Source: Fimbriimonadales bacterium (GTDB lineage: Bacteria; Armatimonadota; Fimbriimonadia; Fimbriimonadales; ATM1). From it: a stretch of DNA of 64,000 bases. A program made the translations under genes and the position numbers. The DNA lies in assembly GCA_035559795.1 (NCBI GenBank), contig DATMAR010000013.1, positions 62,001 to 126,000 of the forward strand, given 5' to 3'. Positions 46,176-54,697 of this stretch are shown here, one piece after another. The notes beneath the pieces were generated by a model. It had not been told where the DNA came from. It ran no database searches and saw nothing but the letters and a program-made list of their open reading frames with translations. Within the stretch, counting starts at the first letter, position 1. Each line of letters begins with the position of its first letter.

Positions 46176-46961
46176 ATGAAGAATTCCGATGAAGGGTCCT
46201 ATTCGGAATCGGGTATTTTTCAAATCCTCATGTCGCCGCATGCGTATCTTCATAGGAAGGTTTCTCCGAACGAACCTGTTTCGGAATTGCGAAAAATCAA
46301 AATCATCGAATGCGGCGAACCTTTGGTAGATTTTTTAGAAATGTGTCCTGAAATTTTATGGGCGAAGCCCGTTTGGAATTACACGCGTGAGCATTTATTG
46401 AGGCTGAGCGTTGCCGAGCGTTTATGCAAGGCGGCTCGGAATTTGCCGAAAGGCTATCGCCTGGCAGTCGTCGAAGGATGGAGGCCGTTGCATATCCAAA
46501 GAAGAATGCATCTCTCTGCTTATCTGCGTTGGAAGGAAAGGCATCCCGATTGGAGCCCTGCACAACTCAAAAGGTTTACGAATCGCTTCACCGCTCCGAT
46601 CGACAAAAAAGTTCCGCCCCCCCATACGACCGGCGGTGCAGTAGATGTTCGTTTGTGCGATGAAAACGGAAATGAACTCGACATGATTTCACCTTATAAG
46701 ACCGGTGAACCTCGTGCATATCCTTTTGATGCAAAAAATCTTTCAAAGGAAGCGAGAAAGAACCGTCGGATACTAAAAGAAGTAATGGAATCTGCAGGAA
46801 TCACGAATTATCCGAGCGAGTACTGGCATTATAGTTATGGAGACCAGGGATGGGCGTATCGTGGTGGTCACCCCTATGCAATTTACGGGCTCATCGAACC
46901 TCCCGGTTACAAGCCCCCCCAAGGCGAGGATGTAGATGAACCTTTGGAGTTCGTCCGGTAG
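46176..46961 (+). CDS. VanX/DdpX-type D-Ala-D-Ala dipeptidase (M15D)
   Basis: 261 residues. The zinc and catalytic residues are spaced exactly as in VanX: His150 and Asp157 (PPPHTTGGAVDVRL), Glu215 and His218 (SEYWHYSYGD), with Arg103 in the family-type VEGWRPLHIQRR. No clear signal peptide. It cleaves D-Ala-D-Ala; without vanA/vanH nearby this is more likely peptidoglycan turnover than glycopeptide resistance. Stops 1 nt before the folK start. Confidence 0.88.
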   Translation: MKNSDEGSYSESGIFQILMSPHAYLHRKVSPNEPVSELRKIKIIECGEPLVDFLEMCPEILWAKPVWNYTREHLLRLSVAERLCKAARNLPKGYRLAVVEGWRPLHIQRRMHLSAYLRWKERHPDWSPAQLKRFTNRFTAPIDKKVPPPHTTGGAVDVRLCDENGNELDMISPYKTGEPRAYPFDAKNLSKEARKNRRILKEVMESAGITNYPSEYWHYSYGDQGWAYRGGHPYAIYGLIEPPGYKPPQGEDVDEPLEFVR

Positions 46962-46962
46962 T

Positions 46963-47475
46963 ATGCTCGCTTATCTCGGATTGGGAAGTAATCTCGGGCA
47001 CAGAGTAGAAGCCCTGCTTCGCGCAATGATTCTCCTCGAAGAAAATGCTGGTTCGATTCGTAGAATTTCGCGAATTTACGAAACCGCACCGCTTTATGTG
47101 GAAGAACAGCCGAGTTTTCTCAATATCGTTTTAGAACTCGAAACTTCGTTAGCACCTAAAGAACTTTTGCACGCCGCAAAGAGGATCGAAAGCCAACTCG
47201 GGCGCAAAACCAGAGCGCGGTTTCACGAGCGAGAAATCGACATAGACATGGTTGCGATGACGGATTCTTCGGGAAACATCATTACATATCATGATGAAGA
47301 ACTGACCCTACCTCATCCCCTCGCAAGCGAACGGCGTTTCGTTTTAGAGCCGTTGGCTGAACTCGCTCCGCATTTACAAATTACCGACTGTATGACTGTG
47401 GCGAAGGCGCTCGAGCAAGTCGCTGTCCAATCGCAGGATGTGAGAATTTTTTCTTCCGTCGAGAAGGCTACCTGA
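46963..47475 (+). CDS. folK: 2-amino-4-hydroxy-6-hydroxymethyldihydropteridine diphosphokinase
   Basis: 170 residues from ATG 46963. Family motifs are LGLGSNLGHRVEALLRAM, SRIYETAPLYVEEQPSFLN, LGRKTRARFHEREIDIDMVA and LPHPLASERRFVLEPLAELAP. Transfers pyrophosphate from ATP in folate synthesis. Starts 1 nt after the dipeptidase stop; folP and folB are not in the window. Confidence 0.94.
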   Translation: MLAYLGLGSNLGHRVEALLRAMILLEENAGSIRRISRIYETAPLYVEEQPSFLNIVLELETSLAPKELLHAAKRIESQLGRKTRARFHEREIDIDMVAMTDSSGNIITYHDEELTLPHPLASERRFVLEPLAELAPHLQITDCMTVAKALEQVAVQSQDVRIFSSVEKAT

Positions 47476-47521
47476 GGGAATCCTTCGAACAACCGTCTAA
47501 TGTATTAATAAGTGGGGATTT

Positions 47522-48736
47522 ATGCCGACGAAGACCTTTACATACGTTGCGCTCGATAAAAGTGGCTCACGAACGACTGGAGTCCTCGAAGCCCCGTCCG
47601 AAAGCGCTGCTCGAATGCAACTTCAGAACATGGGTTTGTTAGTCGAAACCCTTCAGGAAGGAAAAATCGAAAGCGATAAAAGAGGAGCCCTCTCGAAGCA
47701 CGTCGTCGGTCCGATTATCGGAAAAGTTTCCCTCGAAGTGCTCGAGAGGTTTTATTCCCAACTTTGGTCAATGTATCGGGCAGGGGTTCCTTTAGTTCAA
47801 GCGTTGGACACGTTAGCGGCGAGTCAGACGAGCGGAAAAATGCGGCATGTCGTCAAAGATTTGCGCGATTTCGTTTTGGAAGGCAAAAAACTCTCTCAGG
47901 GGATGGAGAAATATTTCGAAGTGTTCGGTCCTCTTCAAATCAGTTTGGTGAAAGTCGGCGAAAAAGCAGGTGCTTTGGAAAATAGCTTCGCACAAATTCG
48001 AGATTATCTGCGCCGTGAAATCGAACTTAGAAATGCAATTAAGCGTTACACGTTTTATCCAAAAATCGTCGTGGCATTCGCGATATTGATGCCGATCTTC
48101 GTCAATATCATCGTATCCTCTATTGCTTCTGCCAGAGGTGGTCTGGCGATTCCTATTTTTTCGCTCGCCGGGCAATGGTGGTTTTGGTATTTGGTCTTCA
48201 TAGCGGGGGGGATTTATATCTTTTTCCGGTGGGGGATTCAGTATGCACCGATTAAGTATTTCTACGACAACATCTTATTGGCGTTGCCTTACATCGGTTC
48301 TACGGTTCACATGCTCACGATGGCAAAATTCAGTCGAGCCTTTAGCGCTCTGTACGGAGGCGGGGTTCCGATTGCCGATGCCGTCGTTCTTTCCGCAGAT
48401 GCATGTGGCAACGAGGTCATCCGCAGAAAAATCCTTCCTGCAGCGCGATGGCTGCAAGAAGGAAAAGGAATCGGAGCGAGTTTCGAAAAAACGGGTGCTT
48501 TCACTTCTATCGCTCTCCAAATGACCTATACAGGTGAACGAAGCGGAAACATAGAAGCGATGATGGACAGCATGGCGGAGCAATACGAAGACGAAGCGGC
48601 AGTTAGGCTTCAGAAGTCCACCCAAGTCATTACGCTCGCTGTGTATCTTCTCGTCGCTGCGCTGGTTGCTTACATCCTAATTCAATTTTGGACCGGCTAC
48701 ATTTCAAAGGTTACGCAAGCGGGGGATTTCGAATAA
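47522..48736 (+). CDS. Type II secretion / type IV pilus inner-membrane protein (GspF/PilC family)
   Basis: 404 residues with the family's two T2SSF repeats: FYSQLWSMYRAGVPLVQALD near 80-100 and FSRAFSALYGGGVPIADAVV near 270-290, each followed by LxEGKxLSxxM-like segments, and three membrane helices (about 175-195, 215-235 and the C-terminal 375-395). The N-terminal FTYVALDKSGSRTTGVLEAPS strand region is typical. It is the platform protein for pseudopilus or pilus assembly. No other secretion genes are adjacent. Confidence 0.9.
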   Translation: MPTKTFTYVALDKSGSRTTGVLEAPSESAARMQLQNMGLLVETLQEGKIESDKRGALSKHVVGPIIGKVSLEVLERFYSQLWSMYRAGVPLVQALDTLAASQTSGKMRHVVKDLRDFVLEGKKLSQGMEKYFEVFGPLQISLVKVGEKAGALENSFAQIRDYLRREIELRNAIKRYTFYPKIVVAFAILMPIFVNIIVSSIASARGGLAIPIFSLAGQWWFWYLVFIAGGIYIFFRWGIQYAPIKYFYDNILLALPYIGSTVHMLTMAKFSRAFSALYGGGVPIADAVVLSADACGNEVIRRKILPAARWLQEGKGIGASFEKTGAFTSIALQMTYTGERSGNIEAMMDSMAEQYEDEAAVRLQKSTQVITLAVYLLVAALVAYILIQFWTGYISKVTQAGDFE

Positions 48737-48737
48737 A

Positions 48738-48785
48738 AGAGTTCGAATAATAAAAAGATTTCGAATAATAAACGAATAATAAAAT
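48738..48785. repeat. Short tandem repeat downstream of the gspF-like gene
   Basis: The motif TTCGAATAATAAA or CGAATAATAAA occurs three times between 48738 and 48785, in the gap between two genes. Confidence 0.65.
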
Positions 48786-48796
48786 AGAGCGATCGA

Positions 48797-49906
48797 GTGG
48801 AACTACCGAAAACCTATTACGAAATTCTCGGCATCAGCGAAAACGCGACGATGGAGGAAATTCGACGCGCTTATCGCCTATTAATCATGAAACTTCATCC
48901 GGATCGCGCAGGAAAAGACTTTCGTATGGAGCGATTCGTGCAAGTTCAAGAGGCGTATAAAACGCTTTCGAATCCTGTTCGAAGAAGGCATTACGATGAA
49001 ACTCTTCGTCATCGGCGCATTTCGCATACGAGGCAAGAAACAAAAAGAACGCAACAAGAGACTCCGAAACCTCGATATCAATATGAAAGAAGAGACCCCG
49101 GTCATGCACAAAAACCTCCGAGCGATTTGTCCGCCCGTGTTGCGGAAGCGGCGGCTTTATTCTCGCAAGGAAAATACGAGCGTGCGGAATCCACTGCGCG
49201 TTGGATTTTAGAGCGCGACCCCCGTTCTGCGATGTCCCATGCGATTTTAGGAGATATAGAACGTTTTCGGGGAAATTTGGAAAGTGCGCTAAAACACTAC
49301 GCCTATGCCATTCAGTTCGCACCTCGGAATATTACGTTTCAAATACGATACGAAGGGCTTCTTCGCCAAGTAAGTACGATGGAGAATGCGCGCCAGCAGA
49401 CACAAAGTTCGAGGTTGGTATCTCCTTTGTTCGTGGTCGCTCTCGTTACGTTTTTAGCGAATTTGTATGTAGGAATATCCCGAGAAGCGCCTTTATTGCA
49501 AGCAATCCCCCCCATTGCTTCGTGGTCACTCGGTCTAATTATCATGATGTTTTTGAATGGTGTTTCCTTAGGAGCGACCCTTGCGACGAGTCATGTCGTT
49601 GACCGATGGGAAAGCATCGCGAGAGCGAGCACGGGGAGATGGAGCCAAGCGGCAACCTTGGGCATTGTGGCTTTGGTCAATTTTTGGTTTTCTGCTGGTT
49701 TGTATCTTTTGTTGGGCTTCGTTCAGCGTTCATACACCTTTAGCGTTAGTCGTTTGGTTTCCGGAGTCGCGATACTGACATTAATTTATGCATTCACAGC
49801 AGCCTTTTCGCCGACGTTGCAGCCGATGCAAACTTTGTTGTGGGGTGGAAACGTGATTTATTTGGGAGCCCTTTGCGGCTGGGCAGTTGCCGACGCTTTT
49901 CGGTAA
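48797..49906 (+). CDS. DnaJ-domain protein with TPR-like middle and C-terminal membrane helices
   Basis: 369 residues. The J domain (about 5-70, YYEILGISENATMEEIRRAY) has the essential HPD motif in MKLHPDRAGKD. A basic Gln/Arg linker follows, then TPR-like helices (AALFSQGKYERAESTARWIL, ALKHYAYAIQFAPRN), and about four membrane helices from 205 onward. No zinc domain is present, so it is a specialised J protein that would recruit DnaK to the membrane. GTG start at 48797. Confidence 0.82.
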   Translation: MELPKTYYEILGISENATMEEIRRAYRLLIMKLHPDRAGKDFRMERFVQVQEAYKTLSNPVRRRHYDETLRHRRISHTRQETKRTQQETPKPRYQYERRDPGHAQKPPSDLSARVAEAAALFSQGKYERAESTARWILERDPRSAMSHAILGDIERFRGNLESALKHYAYAIQFAPRNITFQIRYEGLLRQVSTMENARQQTQSSRLVSPLFVVALVTFLANLYVGISREAPLLQAIPPIASWSLGLIIMMFLNGVSLGATLATSHVVDRWESIARASTGRWSQAATLGIVALVNFWFSAGLYLLLGFVQRSYTFSVSRLVSGVAILTLIYAFTAAFSPTLQPMQTLLWGGNVIYLGALCGWAVADAFR

Positions 49907-49918
49907 AATTTTTTCGAG

Positions 49919-50725
49919 TTGCTGACTTCAACATTCGTTCACATTCCAGGCATCTCCTACGAAGAGGAGAGACTCCTCTGGTCGCAAGGCGCACGAACTT
50001 GGGCAGAGTTTCTCGCCTCGCCTTCTCGATGGAAACTCGAAAATATCTGTTTGCGAACGGCAGAGCGCATTATAAAAAATAGCCATAAGCGATTATCCAT
50101 GCGAGATATTCATTATTTCGCTCGCAAACTTTCCCATCGAGAGTATTGGAGATTTTTCCCCGAGTTCGAATCGGATATCGCCTATCTCGATATCGAAACA
50201 GATGGAGGATTTTACGGCGATGTCATCACGATGATTGGCGTTTACGACGGTCAAGAGTATCGCTCTTTTATCGAAGGAATCAACTTGAGGGAATTTCCCG
50301 AATACATCGAGCCTTTCAAAGGTGTCGTTACATTTTTCGGGACATGCTTCGATTTGCCGGTTGTGAATCGTCAATTTGGCGGTGTCTTGAAGAAAAAAGT
50401 TCATATAGATCTTCATCCCCTTATGCGGCGTTTAGGGCAGAGGGGGGGCTTGAAGAAAATCGAGCGACGATTCGGAATCAGACGCAGTAATGATACGGAA
50501 GGGCTTACAGGTCGCCACGCTGTCCTTCTTTGGAAACGACACCGTAGAGGAGAAAGTAGCGCGTTGGATTTGTTGGTGCAATATAACAAAGAAGACGTGA
50601 TGCACCTGAAAACTTTGATGCAAATCGCTTACGAGCGTCTTCGGAGGGAAGCCCTGGAGGCTTTCTGGTCAGACTCGGCTCCTCGAATATCCGTTAGGGT
50701 CGAGGATGGCTTGCCGTTACTTTAG
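49919..50725 (+). CDS. MrfB/YprB-like DEDD exonuclease (RNase H-like)
   Basis: 268 residues. A short N-terminal helix-hairpin-like part (VHIPGISYEEERLLWSQGAR, TWAEFL) precedes an RNase H-like exonuclease core with DEDD residues Asp91 and Glu93 (AYLDIETDGG), Asp145 (GTCFDLPVV) and Asp226 (YNKEDVMHL). In B. subtilis the homologue MrfB works with helicase MrfA in repair of mitomycin-type damage; a MrfA-like gene lies at 60492. TTG start; the gene begins 12 nt after the DnaJ gene stops. Confidence 0.78.
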   Translation: MLTSTFVHIPGISYEEERLLWSQGARTWAEFLASPSRWKLENICLRTAERIIKNSHKRLSMRDIHYFARKLSHREYWRFFPEFESDIAYLDIETDGGFYGDVITMIGVYDGQEYRSFIEGINLREFPEYIEPFKGVVTFFGTCFDLPVVNRQFGGVLKKKVHIDLHPLMRRLGQRGGLKKIERRFGIRRSNDTEGLTGRHAVLLWKRHRRGESSALDLLVQYNKEDVMHLKTLMQIAYERLRREALEAFWSDSAPRISVRVEDGLPLL

Positions 50726-50854
50726 AAATTTTCATTCAATCGAATTTCTCTGGGGTGCTTCGAGACGGAATAAAGTACAACTTCTAACGGGTAAACTCGC
50801 AGAAACATAGACTTCATGAGGGGCTAAACCCGTCTAAAGTCGTGGAGTTGTGAC

Positions 50855-52051
50855 GTGATGGAATGTTCGAATTGCCAGGCTAAGAATGCTCAAGACGCTA
50901 AATTCTGCAATATGTGCGGAGAGAAATTAGAGGCGCCGGTCGTTTTGACCCCCGAAGAAACCGAATCTCTGCTCGCAGAGGGGTATAGCGCTATTCAAAA
51001 CGATAAGCCGAGCGAAGCCCTCTATATCGCAGAAACGGTTCTCAAAGCCGACCCCAAAAACACTTCGGCTTTGGCACTGAAAGCCTTAGTACACGAGCAA
51101 AGAGAAGACCTCGAAACTGCCTTGAGCCTTTACGAGCAAATTCTTTCCCTCAAACCGGATTCCACTCTCGATAGAATTCGTTTGATTCAAATTCACAAAC
51201 AGCTCGAAGCGAAAGCTCCGCTGGAGAGCATCGAGCAAAAAAGCCAAAGGTCACTGGCACTTTTAGCAGGGGCAGGTGCGTGTCTCACTGTAATCGTTTT
51301 GGGCGTCGTGCTTGCTTTGGCAACCTCGAAATCCTCGAGCGTGCCTAATACCGAAAAAGAGCGCTATGCCTCTAACCTGCCGCTCGGTTTCGAAATACCC
51401 GTTCAACAAAAAACGCCTCAACCTCAAAATCAACAAACACAGAATCCCCCCTCTTACGGTGCGCAGCAGAACGATCCATCCGCATCTCGCCAGCCGAATC
51501 CGTTTCCGTCGAGGATATGGAACCCCGGTCCTTTATCCATCACTCGTGATGCGGAATTACAACCGCTGCCAGACCCGTCTTCGGGGTCTTCGAATCCCAA
51601 TTTAATGAATCAAACTCCCTCGGTTTCACCTTCGGTGATTTCTTCGGGAAATCAAAACACGAATCAAAATATAGTTACGGAAACACCGAAAGAGGACGAA
51701 AACATTCTCGAACCTCCGAAGCCCCCCCATCGTGGAATCGTAAAAATCCAAGTTTACGACGAGAACGAATCGGCGACGGATCCCGCTGCAGTCAGTGAAA
51801 ATATTTATCGCATCGCGCAAAACAAAATGAAAGCGGGGGACTATCGAGGGGCTATCAAAGACTTTTTGGCGTCGCTCAATGGTTCGCAGAAACCCGCGCT
51901 CACGCACCAACTCATCGCTCGTTGTTATAAAGCACTCGGTGATAAAGAAAACGCTCGGCAACATTTCGAAAACGCGAAACGGCTCTATAAACAAGCCGGG
52001 CAAACGGAAGAAGAGAAGGCTTGCGAAAAAGAACTGCAACTTTTAGGGTGA
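50855..52051 (+). CDS. Zinc-ribbon, TPR and single-membrane-helix protein
   Basis: 398 residues. N-terminal zinc ribbon (MECSNCQAKNAQDAKFCNMCG), a TPR pair (about 35-115, ALYIAETVLKADPKNTSALA, ALSLYEQILSLKPDS), a membrane helix (about 132-153, LALLAGAGACLTVIVLGVVL), a long Pro/Gln/Ser-rich linker and a C-terminal TPR pair (YRGAIKDFLASLNGSQKPA). Likely a scaffolding protein at the membrane. GTG at 50855 or ATG at 50858. 25 nt before the next TPR gene. Confidence 0.72.
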   Translation: MMECSNCQAKNAQDAKFCNMCGEKLEAPVVLTPEETESLLAEGYSAIQNDKPSEALYIAETVLKADPKNTSALALKALVHEQREDLETALSLYEQILSLKPDSTLDRIRLIQIHKQLEAKAPLESIEQKSQRSLALLAGAGACLTVIVLGVVLALATSKSSSVPNTEKERYASNLPLGFEIPVQQKTPQPQNQQTQNPPSYGAQQNDPSASRQPNPFPSRIWNPGPLSITRDAELQPLPDPSSGSSNPNLMNQTPSVSPSVISSGNQNTNQNIVTETPKEDENILEPPKPPHRGIVKIQVYDENESATDPAAVSENIYRIAQNKMKAGDYRGAIKDFLASLNGSQKPALTHQLIARCYKALGDKENARQHFENAKRLYKQAGQTEEEKACEKELQLLG

Positions 52052-52076
52052 TTTCTTTTCGAGTCTTTATTAGAAA

Positions 52077-53645
52077 ATGATTCGTTCATCATTGTGTTTC
52101 CTTTCGTTGTTTATATTCTGCTCGGGATACTCTTTCCCAAACTCTGTTTTGGAACGCCCGGCAGCGAACAATTTCTCGTTCCCAAACTCTGTTTGGGAAC
52201 GCAATGCTAACACCACGCTTATCAAACCTTTAATCCTCATCTTTCAAGAAAGACAAATCGAGTTTACAGACACCGACCCGAATCTCGAAATCGCGATTCC
52301 CTTATCCGACGCTTTGAAAAACACAGGAAAAGTGATTGCGGCTTTAGTCAATCAAGCCGACCCCTACGTCGCTGCTGCTATTCAAGACGGTTTGTTTCGC
52401 TGGCAAGACCCCCCGACACGAGAGCATGCCTTTCGTCTCGCCAGAGTCATCAAAGCGGATTACCTCGCCATCGTAAAAGCCACTGCAGTGGGGGGGCTCG
52501 TAAACGGGAAAATAGAGCTTTATCAAAACTCGAAACTTGTGTTTCAAGACACGAGCACGACGTCGATCATCAAGGAGGGGCAACTCGATAGGGAATCCTC
52601 TGCGCTTTCGTTGGCGAATAGTTGGACCACCAAGCTCGAAGTCGGTCCTTTCAAAAATTTGCTTCCTCCGCCAGACGTGGAAAATCCCCCCCCTGGCGAA
52701 GCTACCTATAAACCGAGTCTGCCCATCGAGCCGGACAAGCGTCCTTTCGAAAACGGAAAAATTGCATTGAATGCGGGCAGAACGACCGAGGCGATTTCTC
52801 TTTTGCGCGAATCGGTAGATGCCGATCCGTTTCACATCGAGGCAAGACTTTTATTGATCGAAGCTCTGCGCAGGGAGGATAAACCGTTCCTCGCCGCAGA
52901 GGAAGCGATTCGAGGCGCGAGACTTCTGAACGACAATCCCGACTTACTCCTTTCCGCCGCTGAATCCTATCTTCAGGGGGGGCAATTCGATAGTGCCATG
53001 AAACTGGTGGAAGAAGCCTTAGCCAAAGATCCCCTCAATGCCGATGCTTATGTTTTGAAAGGCGATTTGCTTCTCGGCTCTTTGCAATATACAGAGGCGG
53101 TCGAAGCCTACAACCAAGCGCTTACGCGAAAGGAGGAAGGTGAGACGTTTTATAAAAGAGCCCAAGCCTACATCCTCATGGGAGAATTCGAAAAAGGCTT
53201 GCAGGACATCGAAAGTGCAAAAAAAATCGGGTTCTCCGAAGAGCCCGTTCATCGTCTCCGTCGCTATCGTCGAAATGTGCCCTCTTTGGATTCCGTTTTT
53301 ATCAGTCTTTCTACGGGGGTCAGCAATTTAATCAAAGAAGCAGGTGCGTTTCCGGAAACCCCGGAATTATTACAGAAGTGCCAAGACCTCAAGAAGCGGT
53401 GTACGCTTTTTTCCGAGTATTTGGAGCGTCTCAATCCCGTCCCGATAGAGCACGAGAAATCCCACTCTCAACGCAGTTTGGCATCTATATTGCTTATTCA
53501 ATCGTTATCGAGTTTGCAGAAGTTTCTTTCCGAAAAGAATGAGCATGCGCAAGGGGATGCTTCGCTCCTTCAAGTAGAAGCGATGCGGGAATTTGCAGCA
53601 GCCCAGCAACAATACAGGCAAGAACTCAACAAACCGAGCTTATAA
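52077..53645 (+). CDS. Exported TPR protein with repeat-derived N-terminal insert
   Basis: 522 residues: signal peptide (about 1-18), then two copies of a short peptide (SFPNSVLER and SFPNSVWER) encoded by family D repeats at 52132-52201. After a domain resembling a periplasmic lipoprotein-like fold (LILIFQERQIEFTDTDPNL, ADYLAIVKATAVGGLVNG) come TPR units (about 220-400: ALNAGRTTEAISLLRESVDA, ALAKDPLNADAYVLKGDLL). No known specific family. Likely a scaffold with the upstream TPR protein. Confidence 0.72.
   Translation: MIRSSLCFLSLFIFCSGYSFPNSVLERPAANNFSFPNSVWERNANTTLIKPLILIFQERQIEFTDTDPNLEIAIPLSDALKNTGKVIAALVNQADPYVAAAIQDGLFRWQDPPTREHAFRLARVIKADYLAIVKATAVGGLVNGKIELYQNSKLVFQDTSTTSIIKEGQLDRESSALSLANSWTTKLEVGPFKNLLPPPDVENPPPGEATYKPSLPIEPDKRPFENGKIALNAGRTTEAISLLRESVDADPFHIEARLLLIEALRREDKPFLAAEEAIRGARLLNDNPDLLLSAAESYLQGGQFDSAMKLVEEALAKDPLNADAYVLKGDLLLGSLQYTEAVEAYNQALTRKEEGETFYKRAQAYILMGEFEKGLQDIESAKKIGFSEEPVHRLRRYRRNVPSLDSVFISLSTGVSNLIKEAGAFPETPELLQKCQDLKKRCTLFSEYLERLNPVPIEHEKSHSQRSLASILLIQSLSSLQKFLSEKNEHAQGDASLLQVEAMREFAAAQQQYRQELNKPSL
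52132..52201 (+). repeat. Family D repeats inside a coding region
   Basis: CCCAAACTCTGTTTTGGAACG (first, 52136-52155 region, diverged) and CGTTCCCAAACTCTG with arm TTTGGGAACG (52177-52201, perfect) lie in frame in the exported TPR gene. They match the intergenic element at 39496-39543. Confidence 0.85.
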
Positions 53646-53671
53646 AACTTTATTTTTTGGAGAAAGGCAGG

Positions 53672-54106
53672 ATGGAGCAAATTGTTCTTACCTTAGTTTT
53701 GACTTTGCTTTTGATTATAGCGTCATCGGCTTTGACGGTGATCGTTTTTTCTCTCGTTGACCGTTACCGCACTTATGCGAAAGCACCGGAAATGGGAACA
53801 CAACTTTGGCTTCGACAAGGCGGAAGAGTTTATTACACGTATCTTTTAGAAGCGGACAAAGAAAAGCATCTTTGGAAAATCGCCACGCCTCGAGAGGTTT
53901 CCGGCTCTTTATGTGTTTTCCCAGCGAAACATTGTTTGGTGCAATTTTCGACCCCTAAAGGAATCGGTTTGTTTCTGACGGAAATTCTCGCTGATTCGAA
54001 TACTTCCCAATCTTATTTGCGAGCGCCGTATAAGATTCGTTACCGTAATCCTCTCGAAATCCCGAACGAACTCTCGATTTCTGAATTATCGAAATTGCGA
54101 CAGTAG
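53672..54106 (+). CDS. Small membrane-anchored hypothetical protein
   Basis: 144 residues from ATG 53672 (GGAGAAAGG upstream; a TTG at 53657 overlaps this site). One N-terminal membrane helix (about 4-26, IVLTLVLTLLLIIASSALTV), then a cytosolic or periplasmic beta-rich domain (GRVYYTYLLEADKEKHLWKI). No family recognised. Follows the TPR gene by 26 nt on the same strand and is probably co-transcribed. Confidence 0.6.
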   Translation: MEQIVLTLVLTLLLIIASSALTVIVFSLVDRYRTYAKAPEMGTQLWLRQGGRVYYTYLLEADKEKHLWKIATPREVSGSLCVFPAKHCLVQFSTPKGIGLFLTEILADSNTSQSYLRAPYKIRYRNPLEIPNELSISELSKLRQ

Positions 54107-54134
54107 AAAACTCTAAAGTTCACATGCTTGTTTG

Positions 54135-54203
54135 CATCGCGCCTTAGCGCTCCACAAAATGCAATTGATTTTATATGGCATCGCGTCTTACAGCGCTCCT
54201 AAA
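54135..54203. repeat. Two diverged family C repeats
   Basis: GCATCGCGCCTTAGCGCTCC at about 54136-54155 and GGCATCGCGTCTTACAGCGC at about 54178-54197, between the small membrane protein and osmC. Confidence 0.6.
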
Positions 54204-54268
54204 AGACGGGATTGTGTGCTTAAGTGGAACGAAAACGAGGTAGAAGCATTGGTTGTATAATTTCGTTC

Positions 54269-54697
54269 ATGAAAGCGCAATTGGAATGGAAAGGGGGAAT
54301 GGTATTTTACGCCTATCCACCTTCTGGCTACGAAATTCACTTCGATGCTCATCCTGATTTCGGCGGGCAAGGCAAAGGTTCTCAACCGATGGAAACGCTT
54401 CTTTGCGCCGTTGCAGCATGCACAGCAATGGATGTGATTTCCATTTTGCAAAAGAAAAAACAAAAAATAACATCCTATCGCTTAGAAATCACCGGCGAGC
54501 GTCCTCCGGAAAACACATACCCGCGCCCCTTTACGAAAGTAAAAATCCGTCATATCTTAGAAGGTCCCGAAATCGCAGAAGAAGCGGTTCAACGCGCTGT
54601 ACAGTTAAGCGATGAAAAATACTGCGGCGCGAGTGCAACGCTTCGACATCAAACGGAGGTCACCGCGGAATGGGTAGTCAACCCCCCGACTCCTTGA
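54269..54697 (+). CDS. OsmC/Ohr-family protein
   Basis: 142 residues from ATG 54269. The family pattern is FDAHPDFGGQGKGSQPMETL, VAACTAMDVISIL (first redox Cys), ISGER-like strand EITGERPPE, and SDEKYCGASATLRHQ (second Cys). Such proteins reduce organic peroxides with thiols. The 3' end overlaps the O-methyltransferase gene by 28 nt. Confidence 0.88.
   Translation: MKAQLEWKGGMVFYAYPPSGYEIHFDAHPDFGGQGKGSQPMETLLCAVAACTAMDVISILQKKKQKITSYRLEITGERPPENTYPRPFTKVKIRHILEGPEIAEEAVQRAVQLSDEKYCGASATLRHQTEVTAEWVVNPPTP

Noticed and set aside
46176-46961. Vancomycin resistance locus
   Set aside because: Only a VanX-type peptidase is present, with no vanA or vanH ligase or dehydrogenase and no vanS/vanR; it is next to folK, so a turnover role is more likely.
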